A stretch of 64,000 bases of DNA from Streptomyces avicenniae. GTDB lineage: Bacteria; Actinomycetota; Actinomycetes; Streptomycetales; Streptomycetaceae. The stretch lies in contig NZ_JOEK01000002.1 of assembly GCF_000719135.1 (NCBI RefSeq), forward strand, positions 310,001 through 374,000. The letters run 5' to 3'. Both the position numbers and the translations under genes were made by a program. The notes beneath the pieces are model-generated. The model was not told where the DNA came from and searched no databases. It was given only the letters and a program-made list of their open reading frames with translations. Positions 25,100 to 33,315 of the stretch are shown here, piece after piece (within the stretch, counting starts at the first letter, position 1; every line of letters begins with the position of its first letter).

Positions 25100-27505
25100 A
25101 TGCGCCAGGAACTGCGAGCGGCGGCCACCCGCCCCCTCGACGAGACGGAACTGACGGCCCTGCACGCGTACTGGCGGGCCGCCAACTACCTCTCCGTGGG
25201 CCAGATCTACCTGATGGCCAACCCCCTCCTCACGGAGCCGCTGCGCCCCGAGCACATCAAGCCGCGCCTGCTCGGCCACTGGGGCACCTCGCCGGGCCTC
25301 AACCTGGTGCACGCGCACCTCAACCGCGTCATCACCGCGCGCGACCTCGACGCCATCTGCGTCTGGGGCCCCGGGCACGGCGGCCCCGCCGTCGTCGCGA
25401 ACTCCTGGCTGGACGGCAGCTACACGGACGTCTACCCCGACGTGACGCGCGACGCCGCGGGCATGGGCCGCCTGTTCAAGCAGTTCTCGTTCCCCGGCGG
25501 CATCCCCAGCCACGTCGCGCCCGAGACGCCCGGCTCCATCCACGAGGGCGGCGAGCTGGGCTACTCGCTGGCCCACGCACACGGCGCCGCGCTGGACAAC
25601 CCCGACCTGCTGGTCGCCTGCGTCATCGGCGACGGCGAGGCGGAGACCGGCCCGCTGGCGGGCTCGTGGCACGCGAACAAGTTCCTCGACCCGGTGCACG
25701 ACGGCGCCGTGCTGCCGATCCTGCACCTCAACGGCTACAAGATCGCCAACCCCGCCGTCCTCGCCCGCATCCCGCGCGACGAACTGGACGCCATGCTCCA
25801 CGGCTTCGGCTACGAGACGCTGCACGTCGGCGGCGACCGGCCGCACGACGTGCACCAGGACCTCGCCGCCGCCATGGACCTGGCGCTGGACCGCATCGCC
25901 GCCATCCAGCACGCCGCGCGCAACGAGGGCCGCACCGAACGTCCGCGCTGGCCCGTCATCGTGCTGCGCACGCCCAAGGGTTGGACGGGCCCCGCCACGG
26001 TGGACGGGCTGCCCGTCGAGGGCACGTGGCGCGCCCACCAGGTGCCGCTGTCGTCCGTCCGCACCAACCCGGAGCATTTGCGGCAGCTTGAGGACTGGAT
26101 GCGCTCCTACCGCCCCGAGGAGTTGTTCGACGCGCAGGGCCGTCCGTCGGCGCAGGTGCTGTCCCAGCCCCCCGCCGGACGCCGCCGCCTCGGCAGCAAC
26201 CCGCACGCCAACGGCGGGATGCTGCTGCGCGACCTCCCGGTGCCGCCGCTGGAGGACCACGCCGTGCCCGTCGATTCCCCGGGCACCACGATGCACGAGC
26301 CGACCGGCGTCCTCGGCGGCCTGCTGCGCGACCTGATGGCGGCCACCGCCCAGCGCCGCGACTTCCGCCTCGTCGGCCCCGACGAGACCGCGTCCAACCG
26401 CCTCCAGGCCGTCTACGAGGCGACGGGCAAGGCGTGGAACGCGGGCGTCCTCGACGTGGACGAGCACCTGGCGCACGACGGGCGCGTCATGGAGGTCCTG
26501 TCCGAACACCTCTGCCAGGGCTGGCTTGAGGGCTACACGCTCACCGGCAGGCACGGCCTGTTCTCCTGCTACGAGGCGTTCGTCCACATCGTGGACTCCA
26601 TGGCCAACCAGCACATCAAATGGCTGCGCACCTCACGCCGCCTGCACTGGCGCCGCCCCGTCGCGTCCCTCAACTACCTGCTGACGTCGCACGTGTGGCG
26701 CCAGGACCACAACGGCTTCTCGCACCAGGACCCCGGCTTCGTGGACCACGTCCTCAACAAGAGCCCCGAGGTCGTCCGCGTGTACCTGCCGCCCGACACC
26801 AACACGCTGCTCGCCGTCGCGGATCACGTGCTGCACAGCCGCGAGTACGTGAACGTCGTCGTCGCAGGGAAGCAGCCCTGCTACGACTGGCTCGACCTGC
26901 CCACCGCCCGCGCCCACTGCGCGCGCGGCGCCGGGATCTGGGAGTGGGCGGGCTCCGAGGACGGCACGCGCGAGCCCGACGTCGTCCTCGCCTGCGCGGG
27001 CGACGTGCCCACGCAGGAGGTCGTCGCCGCCGCCGACCTCCTCCACCGCCACCTGCCCGACCTCGCCGTACGCGTCGTCAACGTCGTGGACATCGCGCGC
27101 CTGCTGCCCTCGGACGAACACCCGCACGGCATGTCGGAACGCGACTACAACGGCCTGTTCCCGCCCGACCGCCCGGTGATCTTCGCCTACCACGGCTACC
27201 CCTGGCTCATCCACCGGCTGACGTACCGCCGCGCCGACCACGCGCACCTCCACGTGCGCGGCTACATCGAGGAGGGCACGACCACCACGCCGTTCGACAT
27301 GGTCGTGCGCAACAACCTCGACCGCTTCCGGCTCGTCATGGACGTCATCGACCGCGTCCCCGGCCTCGCCGTACGCGCCGCGCAGGTGCGCCAGACCATG
27401 GCCGACGCGCGCTACCGGCACGGCAACTGGATACGGGAGCACGGCACGGACCTCCCCGAGGTCGCCGAATGGCGCTGGGGCCAGGGCCGCGCCGCCGACC
27501 GGTGA
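25100..27505 (+). CDS. xfp: xylulose-5-phosphate/fructose-6-phosphate phosphoketolase
   Basis: 801-aa cytoplasmic thiamine-diphosphate enzyme, full length for the family. It cleaves xylulose-5-P (and often fructose-6-P) with phosphate to acetyl-phosphate plus glyceraldehyde-3-P or erythrose-4-P. Signatures: the N-terminal [32 protein letters not shown] (family signature 1), the ThDP motif [33 protein letters not shown] signature 2 at [19 protein letters not shown], and the C-terminal [14 protein letters not shown]. The ATG 25100 start agrees with the family N-terminus. Confidence 0.96.
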   Translation: MRQELRAAATRPLDETELTALHAYWRAANYLSVGQIYLMANPLLTEPLRPEHIKPRLLGHWGTSPGLNLVHAHLNRVITARDLDAICVWGPGHGGPAVVANSWLDGSYTDVYPDVTRDAAGMGRLFKQFSFPGGIPSHVAPETPGSIHEGGELGYSLAHAHGAALDNPDLLVACVIGDGEAETGPLAGSWHANKFLDPVHDGAVLPILHLNGYKIANPAVLARIPRDELDAMLHGFGYETLHVGGDRPHDVHQDLAAAMDLALDRIAAIQHAARNEGRTERPRWPVIVLRTPKGWTGPATVDGLPVEGTWRAHQVPLSSVRTNPEHLRQLEDWMRSYRPEELFDAQGRPSAQVLSQPPAGRRRLGSNPHANGGMLLRDLPVPPLEDHAVPVDSPGTTMHEPTGVLGGLLRDLMAATAQRRDFRLVGPDETASNRLQAVYEATGKAWNAGVLDVDEHLAHDGRVMEVLSEHLCQGWLEGYTLTGRHGLFSCYEAFVHIVDSMANQHIKWLRTSRRLHWRRPVASLNYLLTSHVWRQDHNGFSHQDPGFVDHVLNKSPEVVRVYLPPDTNTLLAVADHVLHSREYVNVVVAGKQPCYDWLDLPTARAHCARGAGIWEWAGSEDGTREPDVVLACAGDVPTQEVVAAADLLHRHLPDLAVRVVNVVDIARLLPSDEHPHGMSERDYNGLFPPDRPVIFAYHGYPWLIHRLTYRRADHAHLHVRGYIEEGTTTTPFDMVVRNNLDRFRLVMDVIDRVPGLAVRAAQVRQTMADARYRHGNWIREHGTDLPEVAEWRWGQGRAADR

Positions 27506-27738
27506 GGCCGCCCGCGGCCCGCAACGGCCGTGTCCGGACGGGGAATCCTCAGGCCAAGGACCACGCAGGGGTACTGTGTCTCTCGCTGCGCCGACTCCGC
27601 GGCCACCGCGCGTACACCGCGCACCGGCCGGGGGCGGCGGCGCCGCGCCGAGCAGCCCCCGCGGCGCGTCAACGCACCGTGACCGCCGCTCGGCGTCCCC
27701 TCACTCGACGAGCAGCTGCCGAGCAGCCGCGAGGAGAC
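27506..27738. other. long leader/promoter region of the glycosyltransferase operon
   Basis: 233 bp between xfp and the leader ORF. It contains short GC-rich inverted segments (27505-27530) but no confident terminator or promoter. Confidence 0.35.
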
Positions 27739-27798
27739 ATGATGCCGACCCGACGCCGGTCCGCCGCGCGCCTTCGCGATAGGTCCCTGCCGACATGA
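27739..27798 (+). CDS. 19-codon leader ORF overlapping the glycosyltransferase start
   Basis: Encodes MMPTRRRSAARLRDRSLPT. It has an excellent Shine-Dalgarno (GAGGAG, about 3-4 nt before the ATG pair), and its stop overlaps the glycosyltransferase start in ATGA. The glycosyltransferase itself has only a weak ATAGG ribosome site, so ribosomes probably reach it by reinitiation after this basic peptide. Whether the peptide has a function, or only regulates translation, cannot be told from sequence. Confidence 0.45.
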   Translation: MMPTRRRSAARLRDRSLPT

Positions 27799-29063
27799 AG
27801 ATCGTCTTTCTCCTGCACAACGGATACGGGATCGGGGGCACGATCAAGACGACGTTCAACCTCGCCTCCGCGCTCGCCGATCGCCACGACGTAGAGATCA
27901 TCTCGGTCTTCCGGCACCGCGCGCAGCCGAACTTCGGGCTCGGCGAGAAGGTCAGGATGCGCCATCTGGTCGATCTCCGCACGGAGAAGGACCACCCGCT
28001 GCACACCACCCCGGCCCGCGTGTTCCCCACCTCCGAGTACCGGTACGGGCAGTACAGCAGGCTGACGGACCAGCGGATCAAGGAGGCGCTCGCCGGGCTC
28101 GGCGACGCGGACGTCGTCATCGGCACACGCCCCGGGCTCAACGTCCACCTCGCCCTGGAGGGCCCCCGCAAGGCCGTCCTCATCGGGCAGGAGCACCTGA
28201 CGCTGCTCAACCACCCGCCCGCGCTGCGCGGCGAATTGCGGCGCGCCTACCCGAAGCTGGACGCCGTCACCACCGTGACGCACGCCGACGCCGACGAGTA
28301 CCGCCGCCGCATGCGGCTGCCGGGCGTACGGCTCCAGGCCCTGCCCAACAGCGTGCCGAAACCGGGCCTGCCCCCGGCCGACGGCGACGCCAAGGTCGTC
28401 GTCGCGGCCGGGCGCCTCGTCCGGGTGAAGCGCTACGACCTGCTGATCCGCGCGTTCGCGAAGGTCGTCGCGGAGCGCCCCGACTGGCGGCTGCGGATCT
28501 ACGGCCGGGGCGAGGAGCAGGAGAAGCTGCGCGCCCTGATCGACGAACTCGGCCTGTACAACCACGCGTTCCTCATGGGCGCGGCCAGCCCGATGGAGTC
28601 CGAGTGGGTGAAGGGCTCGATCGCGGCGGTGACGTCGAACTTCGAGCCGTTCGGCATGACCATCGTCGAGGCGATGCGCTGCGGCCTGCCCGTCGTCAGC
28701 ACCGACTGCGACTACGGCCCCGGCGAGATCATCAAGGACGGCGTGGACGGGCGGCTCGTCCCGGTCGGCGACGCCGACGCCTTCGGTGACGCGCTGCTGG
28801 CGCTGGTGCGTGACGACGAGCGGCGCCGCGAGATGGGCGCGGCGGCGCTGGCCAGCTCCGAGCGGTACGACCCCGTGCCGATCATCGAGGAGGCCGAGCG
28901 GCTGATCCTCAGCCTGCTGGAGGAGAAGCGCGCCGGGCGGGCCCGCGGGCCGCTCGGCGGCCGGGTGGCCGCCGCGCTGCGCAGCGCGCCGCACGCCCTG
29001 AAGGACGCGGCCCTCGGTGCCGCGTCCGCCACGGTCCGTACCGTCAGGAAGGCACGCCGATGA
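27795..29063 (+). CDS. GT4-type glycosyltransferase
   Basis: 422 aa with a GT-B fold. The N-terminal Rossmann half opens MKIVFLLHNGYGIGGTIKTT; the C-terminal half has AAGRLVRVKRYDLLIRAFAK, the sugar-nucleotide region SNFEPFGMTIVEAMRCGLPV (E-x7-E type) and a basic amphipathic tail (LGGRVAAALRSAPHALKDA) that could hold it at the membrane. It probably transfers a sugar in cell-surface polymer synthesis, resembling teichoic-acid and exopolysaccharide enzymes; donor and acceptor are unknown. It overlaps the downstream gene by 4 nt. Confidence 0.9.
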   Translation: MKIVFLLHNGYGIGGTIKTTFNLASALADRHDVEIISVFRHRAQPNFGLGEKVRMRHLVDLRTEKDHPLHTTPARVFPTSEYRYGQYSRLTDQRIKEALAGLGDADVVIGTRPGLNVHLALEGPRKAVLIGQEHLTLLNHPPALRGELRRAYPKLDAVTTVTHADADEYRRRMRLPGVRLQALPNSVPKPGLPPADGDAKVVVAAGRLVRVKRYDLLIRAFAKVVAERPDWRLRIYGRGEEQEKLRALIDELGLYNHAFLMGAASPMESEWVKGSIAAVTSNFEPFGMTIVEAMRCGLPVVSTDCDYGPGEIIKDGVDGRLVPVGDADAFGDALLALVRDDERRREMGAAALASSERYDPVPIIEEAERLILSLLEEKRAGRARGPLGGRVAAALRSAPHALKDAALGAASATVRTVRKARR

Positions 29064-29953
29064 CGACCGCAGCCGAGAGCGCCGAGACCGCCGAGGGCAC
29101 GCCCGACGTCCCCAAGGACCGGCTGCCGCGCGCCGATTCGCTGGTGGAGCCTGACGGGCGGCTGACGCTGCGCCTGACGCGGCTGCCGGAACCGGAGAGC
29201 GGCGCGCCCGAACTGCTGCTCGTGCTGCGGCCGAAGAAGGGCGAGCCGGAGACCGAGACCAGGACCGTCCCGCTGACGCGTGCCGAGGACGGCGCGTGGG
29301 CGGGCGAACTGCCCGCGGAGCCGCCGCTCACCGAGGGCCGCTGGGACGTGTACGCGCTGACCCGCCCGGACGGCGCGCGGCTGCGCGTCGTGCCCGGCCT
29401 GCGCGACCTGCGGGAGCTGGCGGCCGGGACGCGCCCCGACCCGTCGGGCCCGCGGATCGCGGTGCGGCTGCCGTACGCGACCAAGGACGTCTACTTCGCC
29501 ATCCGCGCCTGGGTGCGCCAGGGCCACGCCGAGGCAGGGGACGTCCATGTGGACGGCGACGGCATGACGGTCGCGGTGCGCCTCGTCGGCGTGAAGCAGG
29601 GCGCGGGCGCCGCGGCGCTGCTGAAGCTGCGCGGCGGCGGCAAGGACGGGCCGGTCGTCGAGGCCGACCTGCGCGAGGACGGCGCGGGCGGCTGGACGTT
29701 CACGGCCCCCTACGACCCGCTGGTGGAGCAGCGCGCGGCGGCGGACGGCGCCGAGGGCGCCGTGGCGGACGAGGTGTACTGGGACGTGTCGCTGCGGCCC
29801 ACGCGCAAGGGCGCGCGGGTGCGGGTGGGGCGGCTGCTGGACGACGTCGCCGACAAGAAGCCGGTGTTCGTCTACCCGCCCGCCGTCCTCGGCACGACCA
29901 CGGTCCAGCCGTACTACACGGTGGACAACGACCTGGCGGTGCGCGTGCGCTGA
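29060..29953 (+). CDS. uncharacterised partner of the glycosyltransferase
   Basis: 297 aa with no signal peptide or membrane segment. Rich in predicted beta-strands (LTLRLTRLPEPESGAPELLL, GGWTFTAPYDPLVEQ), suggesting tandem Ig-like sandwiches. The C-terminus TTVQPYYTVDNDLAVRVR looks conserved rather than random. It is translationally coupled to the glycosyltransferase (ATGA overlap), so it likely works in the same surface-polymer pathway. I do not recognise a named family; no catalytic motif is visible. Confidence 0.8.
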   Translation: MTTAAESAETAEGTPDVPKDRLPRADSLVEPDGRLTLRLTRLPEPESGAPELLLVLRPKKGEPETETRTVPLTRAEDGAWAGELPAEPPLTEGRWDVYALTRPDGARLRVVPGLRDLRELAAGTRPDPSGPRIAVRLPYATKDVYFAIRAWVRQGHAEAGDVHVDGDGMTVAVRLVGVKQGAGAAALLKLRGGGKDGPVVEADLREDGAGGWTFTAPYDPLVEQRAAADGAEGAVADEVYWDVSLRPTRKGARVRVGRLLDDVADKKPVFVYPPAVLGTTTVQPYYTVDNDLAVRVR

Positions 29954-29966
29954 GCCGGGGCCGAGG

Positions 29967-29983
29967 CCAGGGCCGGGCCCTGG
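29967..29983 (+). terminator. short hairpin after the glycosyltransferase operon
   Basis: CCAGGG / CCCTGG around a CCGGG loop, 14 bp after the stop. Confidence 0.35.
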
Positions 29984-30005
29984 TCCGGGTCCGGGTCCGG
30001 GTCCG
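29982..30005. repeat. 4 x GGTCCG tandem repeat
   Basis: Four perfect copies of GGTCCG between two genes, overlapping the terminator hairpin's right arm. A candidate slippage site with no evident function. Confidence 0.8.
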
Positions 30006-30041
30006 GGCCGTGAACGGGGAGTCCTGACGAGAGGAGCCCGC

Positions 30042-31301
30042 GTGGTGTACGCCGACCGTACCGAGGCAGGACGGGAGCTGGCCCGGGAGCTGACAGGCTG
30101 CCGGGGCGGCGACGTCGTGGTGCTGGGACTGCCGCGCGGGGGTGTGCCGGTGGCCGCCGAGGTCGCCGGGGTGCTGCGCGCGCCGCTCGACGCGGGCGTG
30201 GTGCGCAAGCTCGGCGTGCCGGGGCAGCCCGAGGTGGCGATGGGCGCGATCGGCGAGGAAGGCGCGCGGGTCCTCAACGAGGACGTGCTGCGGGCGGCGG
30301 GCGTGTCGGGCGCCGAGCTGGCCGACGTCGAGGCGGCGGAACGCGCCGAGCTGGACCGCCGCTCGCGCGCGTACCGGGCCGGTCGGCCGCCGGTGTCGGT
30401 GGCGGGGCGTACGGTGCTCGTGGTGGACGACGGGATCGCCACGGGGGCGACGGCGCGGGCCGCCTGCCGTGCCGCCAGATCGCGCGGGGCACGGCGGGTG
30501 GTGCTGGCCGTCCCGGTGGCGCCGCCGGGGTGGCGGGAGACGGTGGGGGGTGACGCGGACGAGCTGGTGTGCCCGAGCGAGCCGGGGGACTTCCGGTCGG
30601 TGGGGCAGTACTACGGGGAGTTCCCGCAGACCACCGACGCCGAGGTGACGGCCGCGCTGGAGCGGGGCGAGCGCCGCGCGGTCACCCTGGAGGTGGCGGG
30701 CGGCGTGCGGCTGGGCGGCGAGCTGGTGCTGCCGCGTGAGCCCCGGGGCGTCGTGCTGTTCGCGCACGGCAGGGGCAGCGGGCGGCTGAGCCCGCGCAAC
30801 CGCTTCGTGGCCGAGGTGCTGAACGACGCCGGGTTCGCGACCCTTCTGCTCGACCTCATGACGGACGCGGAGGAGTTGGACCGGGGCACGTCCCTCGACG
30901 TCCCGCTGCTCGGCAGCCGCCTCATGGCCGCCACGTCCTGGCTGGACGGCGCCCTGGGGCGGCCGACGCCCGCCGGGCTGTCGGGGAGCGGCACGGGCGC
31001 GGCGGCGGCGCTGTGGGCGGCGTCGGAGGAGGGCGGGCGGTACGGCGCGGTGGTGTCGCGCGGCGGCCGTCCCGACCTGGCGGGCGAACGGCTCGCGGCC
31101 GTGCGGGCGCCGGTGCTGCTCCTCGTGGGCGGCGCGGACGAGGAGGGGACCGCCCTGAACCGCGACGCGCTGGAGGCCCTGCCGGACACGGCGCGGCTCT
31201 CCGTCGTCCCCGGCGCGGGGCGCCTCTTCGAGGAACCAGGCGCCCTCTCCGTCGTCGCCGAACGCACCCGCGACTGGTTCACGACCCACCTCGCCGGATG
31301 A
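30042..31301 (+). CDS. phosphoribosyltransferase-dienelactone hydrolase fusion
   Basis: 419 aa. Residues about 5-205 are a type I phosphoribosyltransferase with the PRPP-binding signature VLVVDDGIATGATARAA and the N-terminal LGLPRGGVPVAAEVA. Residues about 215-419 form an alpha/beta-hydrolase (GVVLFAHGRGSGRLSPRNRF, LSGSGTGAAAALWAA in the nucleophile-elbow position, LLLVGGADEEG). The GxSxG elbow reads GSGTG, so the nucleophile position has to be checked. GTG 30042 has GAGGAG 5 nt upstream. The fusion is known in actinobacteria, but its substrate is not established. Confidence 0.9.
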   Translation: MVYADRTEAGRELARELTGCRGGDVVVLGLPRGGVPVAAEVAGVLRAPLDAGVVRKLGVPGQPEVAMGAIGEEGARVLNEDVLRAAGVSGAELADVEAAERAELDRRSRAYRAGRPPVSVAGRTVLVVDDGIATGATARAACRAARSRGARRVVLAVPVAPPGWRETVGGDADELVCPSEPGDFRSVGQYYGEFPQTTDAEVTAALERGERRAVTLEVAGGVRLGGELVLPREPRGVVLFAHGRGSGRLSPRNRFVAEVLNDAGFATLLLDLMTDAEELDRGTSLDVPLLGSRLMAATSWLDGALGRPTPAGLSGSGTGAAAALWAASEEGGRYGAVVSRGGRPDLAGERLAAVRAPVLLLVGGADEEGTALNRDALEALPDTARLSVVPGAGRLFEEPGALSVVAERTRDWFTTHLAG

Positions 31302-31355
31302 CCACGCCCACGGCCGGACTCCCCACCAAACTGCCTCGCGGGGGGCCGTCGATTC

Positions 31356-31412
31356 TTGTGGATCTGGCGAATCCCAGGTCACAGGCACTTTGTGGAGGTG
31401 CCAGATCCACAA
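31356..31412. repeat. 13-bp perfect inverted repeat
   Basis: TTGTGGATCTGGC (31356-31368) and its exact reverse complement (31400-31412) flank 31 bp. The sequence is AT-richer than its surroundings, and TTTGTGG recurs at 31389 and 31430. It lies just before the low-GC orphan gene. It could be an mRNA hairpin, an operator, or the remnant of a small mobile element. Confidence 0.75.
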
Positions 31413-31462
31413 CCACCCTCCGTACGCCCTCTTTGTGGTTCTGACCGAGTCGGGAGCTGACA

Positions 31463-31846
31463 GTGGTGGATCTGAGGGAACTCTGTTATCACCTGCGTGA
31501 TCGGCGTCGAATGTATCTTCTCGACGACCGGTACTCGACCGCCGTTTCATTCTTGGAGGGTTTCAACCTGGCGCTCGACGGCAAGCCCCTGAGAGGTTTT
31601 CAGGAGTGGCTGCATCTCCAGGTGCTTCGGCGACATTCCGGCCTGCATTGGGCTTATATCGTCGCGGAAATTCGATTGCCGGAGGCTATCGGTGAAGGGC
31701 TCGGCATTGAGGGGATTCCGCAGGAATACAACGGTCTCCTTGTGGATGATCTAGTCGGGTTGCTGGAGAGATTCATGGAAGAGCGAGGAGGTGAGGGCAG
31801 CGGAGGTCGCAGCGGGGCGGGAGGAGTACGAGAACGTCCTGCGTGA
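31463..31846 (+). CDS. small orphan protein in a lower-GC patch
   Basis: 127 aa, soluble, no known motif recognised. The main body (VDLRELCYHLRDRRRMYLL... LRGFQEWLHLQVLRRHSG, LHWAYIVAEIRLPEAIGEGL) looks like a compact helical globular protein. It carries an unusual share of A/T-ending codons for this genome (many att, gtt, cat), suggesting recent acquisition. The last ~20 residues become Gly/Arg-rich where the frame runs into normal GC. Size and context resemble small immunity-like proteins next to toxins, but that is only a guess. The GTG start has GGGAG upstream; GTG 31466 is equally possible. Confidence 0.65.
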   Translation: MVDLRELCYHLRDRRRMYLLDDRYSTAVSFLEGFNLALDGKPLRGFQEWLHLQVLRRHSGLHWAYIVAEIRLPEAIGEGLGIEGIPQEYNGLLVDDLVGLLERFMEERGGEGSGGRSGAGGVRERPA

Positions 31847-32009
31847 CGCGGAACGGTTCGCCCCCTTCGCCGAAGACCTCATATGGGCCGAGGCGTTGCT
31901 CTACGTCCCCGACAACGCGTACCGCCACCTGACCGGCGACGAGTGGGACCGTGGGACCCGCCACAGCTACGAGTCCCGCTCCCATCAGGCCGGATGGACC
32001 GGCCCGTAG
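31791..32009 (+). CDS. short ORF overlapping the orphan gene
   Basis: 72 aa (VRAAEVAAGREEYENVLRDA..., LIWAEALLYVPDNAYRHLTG). It starts at a GTG directly after GAGGAG inside the 3' end of the preceding gene, overlapping it by 56 nt. The central part reads like genuine protein, but there is no homology I recognise and it may be a fragment of a larger lost gene. Confidence 0.4.
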   Translation: MRAAEVAAGREEYENVLRDAERFAPFAEDLIWAEALLYVPDNAYRHLTGDEWDRGTRHSYESRSHQAGWTGP

Positions 32010-32039
32010 GTCGTACGGCAGCTCGGGCACCGCTCAGCT

Positions 32040-32066
32040 CCCGCCCGGCTGGCCGCCGGGGGCGGG
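32040..32066. terminator. hairpin between convergent units
   Basis: CCCGCCC / GGGCGGG stem enclosing a small GGC/GCC stem, in the 133-bp spacer between the orphan ORFs and the methyltransferase. Confidence 0.45.
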
Positions 32067-32142
32067 ACGGTCGGCGAGGTCCTGCGCCGTCGTCCTCCTG
32101 TCGGACGCCCAACAGGCGGTACGGAACCTGATGACCTCGCGC

Positions 32143-32964
32143 TCAGGCCCGTGCTGACACGCGCCACACGAGCCCGTGCGCGGCACCTTCGGACACGCCG
32201 CGACGGAACCCGGCCGCCGCCAGGATCTCGTGTAGCTCTGTGGCGTTCCGGACGTGGAAGGGCAGGTGGTGGCGCTCCGCGAGCGTTGCGGCGTGCCGTG
32301 CGGTCGCCTGGTCGTCGGGCGTGGCGGCCATGAGGACGGAGCCCGGCGGGAGCACGCGCGCCAGGGCGCGCAGGGCGTGGGTCGGGTCTCCGGTGCGGGC
32401 CAGCGCCTCGGGCAGCAGGACACACACCGGCCGGTCGGGATCGAGCGCGCCTTCCTGGGTGACGTGTCGCAGGGTGTTCACCGGGTCGGCGGCGATGTCC
32501 GCCCGCAGCACGGTGACTTGGCCGTGGCCCGTGCTTGCGCGCAGGTGGGCGGCGGCGACGGGGTCGGGCTCCAGGTGGAGAACCGTCACCTCGTCGCCGG
32601 TGGCGTCGCGGGCGGTGGTGTGGAGGTCGGGGCCCGACGTGGACTGCGTGGGGTAGCCGTAGTCGGTGACCAGGACCTGCCGCATGCCCAGTTCGGCGAC
32701 CGCGTGCGCGGCGGAGGCGTGCATGGCCGCCCGCAGCGCGACGGCGGCGTGGGCGATCTGCGGCCAGGCGTCGGCGAGTTCGGCCGCCAGACGCCGGTCC
32801 ACGGCGTAATGATCCTTACCGCCGAGGTAGAAGTCACGGACACGGGCGCGGGACGGACCGGTGAAGCCGTCCCACGGCTCGGGCCGGGGCGGTCCTGCGG
32901 CGAACACCGCCTCCAGCCGGGCCCGGCTCCCCGCGACCGCCTCGGCATCGTCACCTGTCCCCAT
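32143..32964 (-). CDS. SAM-dependent methyltransferase (DUF574/Methyltransf_19)
   Basis: 273 aa. Hallmarks of this actinobacterial family: the N-terminal PSRARVRDFYLGGKDHYAVDR, AVDRRLAAELADAWPQIAHA, and the Rossmann region VLVTDYGYPTQS... VTVLHLEPDPVAAAHLR, with RPVCVLLPEAL later. The natural substrate of the family is unknown. ATG 32964 has GGGGGAG 4 nt upstream. It is the last gene of a run of four overlapping minus-strand genes that begins with an ATPase. Confidence 0.9.
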   Translation of the reverse strand: MGTGDDAEAVAGSRARLEAVFAAGPPRPEPWDGFTGPSRARVRDFYLGGKDHYAVDRRLAAELADAWPQIAHAAVALRAAMHASAAHAVAELGMRQVLVTDYGYPTQSTSGPDLHTTARDATGDEVTVLHLEPDPVAAAHLRASTGHGQVTVLRADIAADPVNTLRHVTQEGALDPDRPVCVLLPEALARTGDPTHALRALARVLPPGSVLMAATPDDQATARHAATLAERHHLPFHVRNATELHEILAAAGFRRGVSEGAAHGLVWRVSARA

Positions 32965-33106
32965 CGGACTCCCCCGCCCCACCGGCGACCGCCCGCACGA
33001 ACACCCACACCAGGCCCAACCCGGCCGCCATCCACAGCAGTCCGAGCCCGGCCAGAACCCCGGCCGTCCATCCCCCAACGACCCACCAACGCCGACGCCC
33101 CCTCAC
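32951..33106 (-). CDS. 51-aa single-helix membrane protein
   Basis: Encodes VRGRRRWWVVGGWTAGVLAG..., with one hydrophobic helix (residues about 8-42) and a positive N-terminus, so N-in. The GTG start overlaps the stop of the CxxC mini-gene (GTGA), and the 3' end overlaps the methyltransferase start by 14 nt. Such tight overlap on both sides argues that it is translated. No family recognised. Confidence 0.6.
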   Translation of the reverse strand: MRGRRRWWVVGGWTAGVLAGLGLLWMAAGLGLVWVFVRAVAGGAGESDGDR

Positions 33107-33315
33107 CGCCGAACCACCGCCCGGTACAGCGCCTCCAACTCCCCGGCACAGCCCCGGCAGACCCACAACGGCACCGCGCCCGCGTCGCCGACAAGCTCGC
33201 CGTGCACCGCCAACTCCTTGTCCACCGCGCCGCATCGCCAGCACTGCCGACCGGCGGCCAGCGCCACCGCGACCTCCCCGGCCACCGCAACGCCCCTCAC
33301 CCACCGCCCGCTCAT
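33103..33315 (-). CDS. 70-aa CxxC zinc-ribbon-like mini-protein
   Basis: Starts MSGRWVRGVAVAGEVAVALA and has two CxxC knuckles (CWRCGAVD and CRGCAGEL) about 27 residues apart, as in a small zinc ribbon. ATG 33315 overlaps the upstream ATPase stop (ATGA), and its own stop overlaps the next start (GTGA). Probably a metal-binding adaptor for the ATPase or methyltransferase in the same unit (inference). Confidence 0.65.
   Translation of the reverse strand: MSGRWVRGVAVAGEVAVALAAGRQCWRCGAVDKELAVHGELVGDAGAVPLWVCRGCAGELEALYRAVVRR

Noticed and set aside
24725..26614. 629-codon minus-strand frame opposite phosphoketolase and ChaB
   Set aside because: Spans two real plus-strand genes and shows no domain; rejected as a shadow.
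29954..30041. CRISPR-like or minisatellite array at the GGTCCG repeats
   Set aside because: Only four 6-bp units with no spacers; simple slippage repeat.
31302..32142. insertion sequence or integrated element around the inverted repeat
   Set aside because: No transposase fragment, no target-site duplication and no integrase; only the repeat and the composition shift support transfer, so it is reported as a finding, not as a mobile element.
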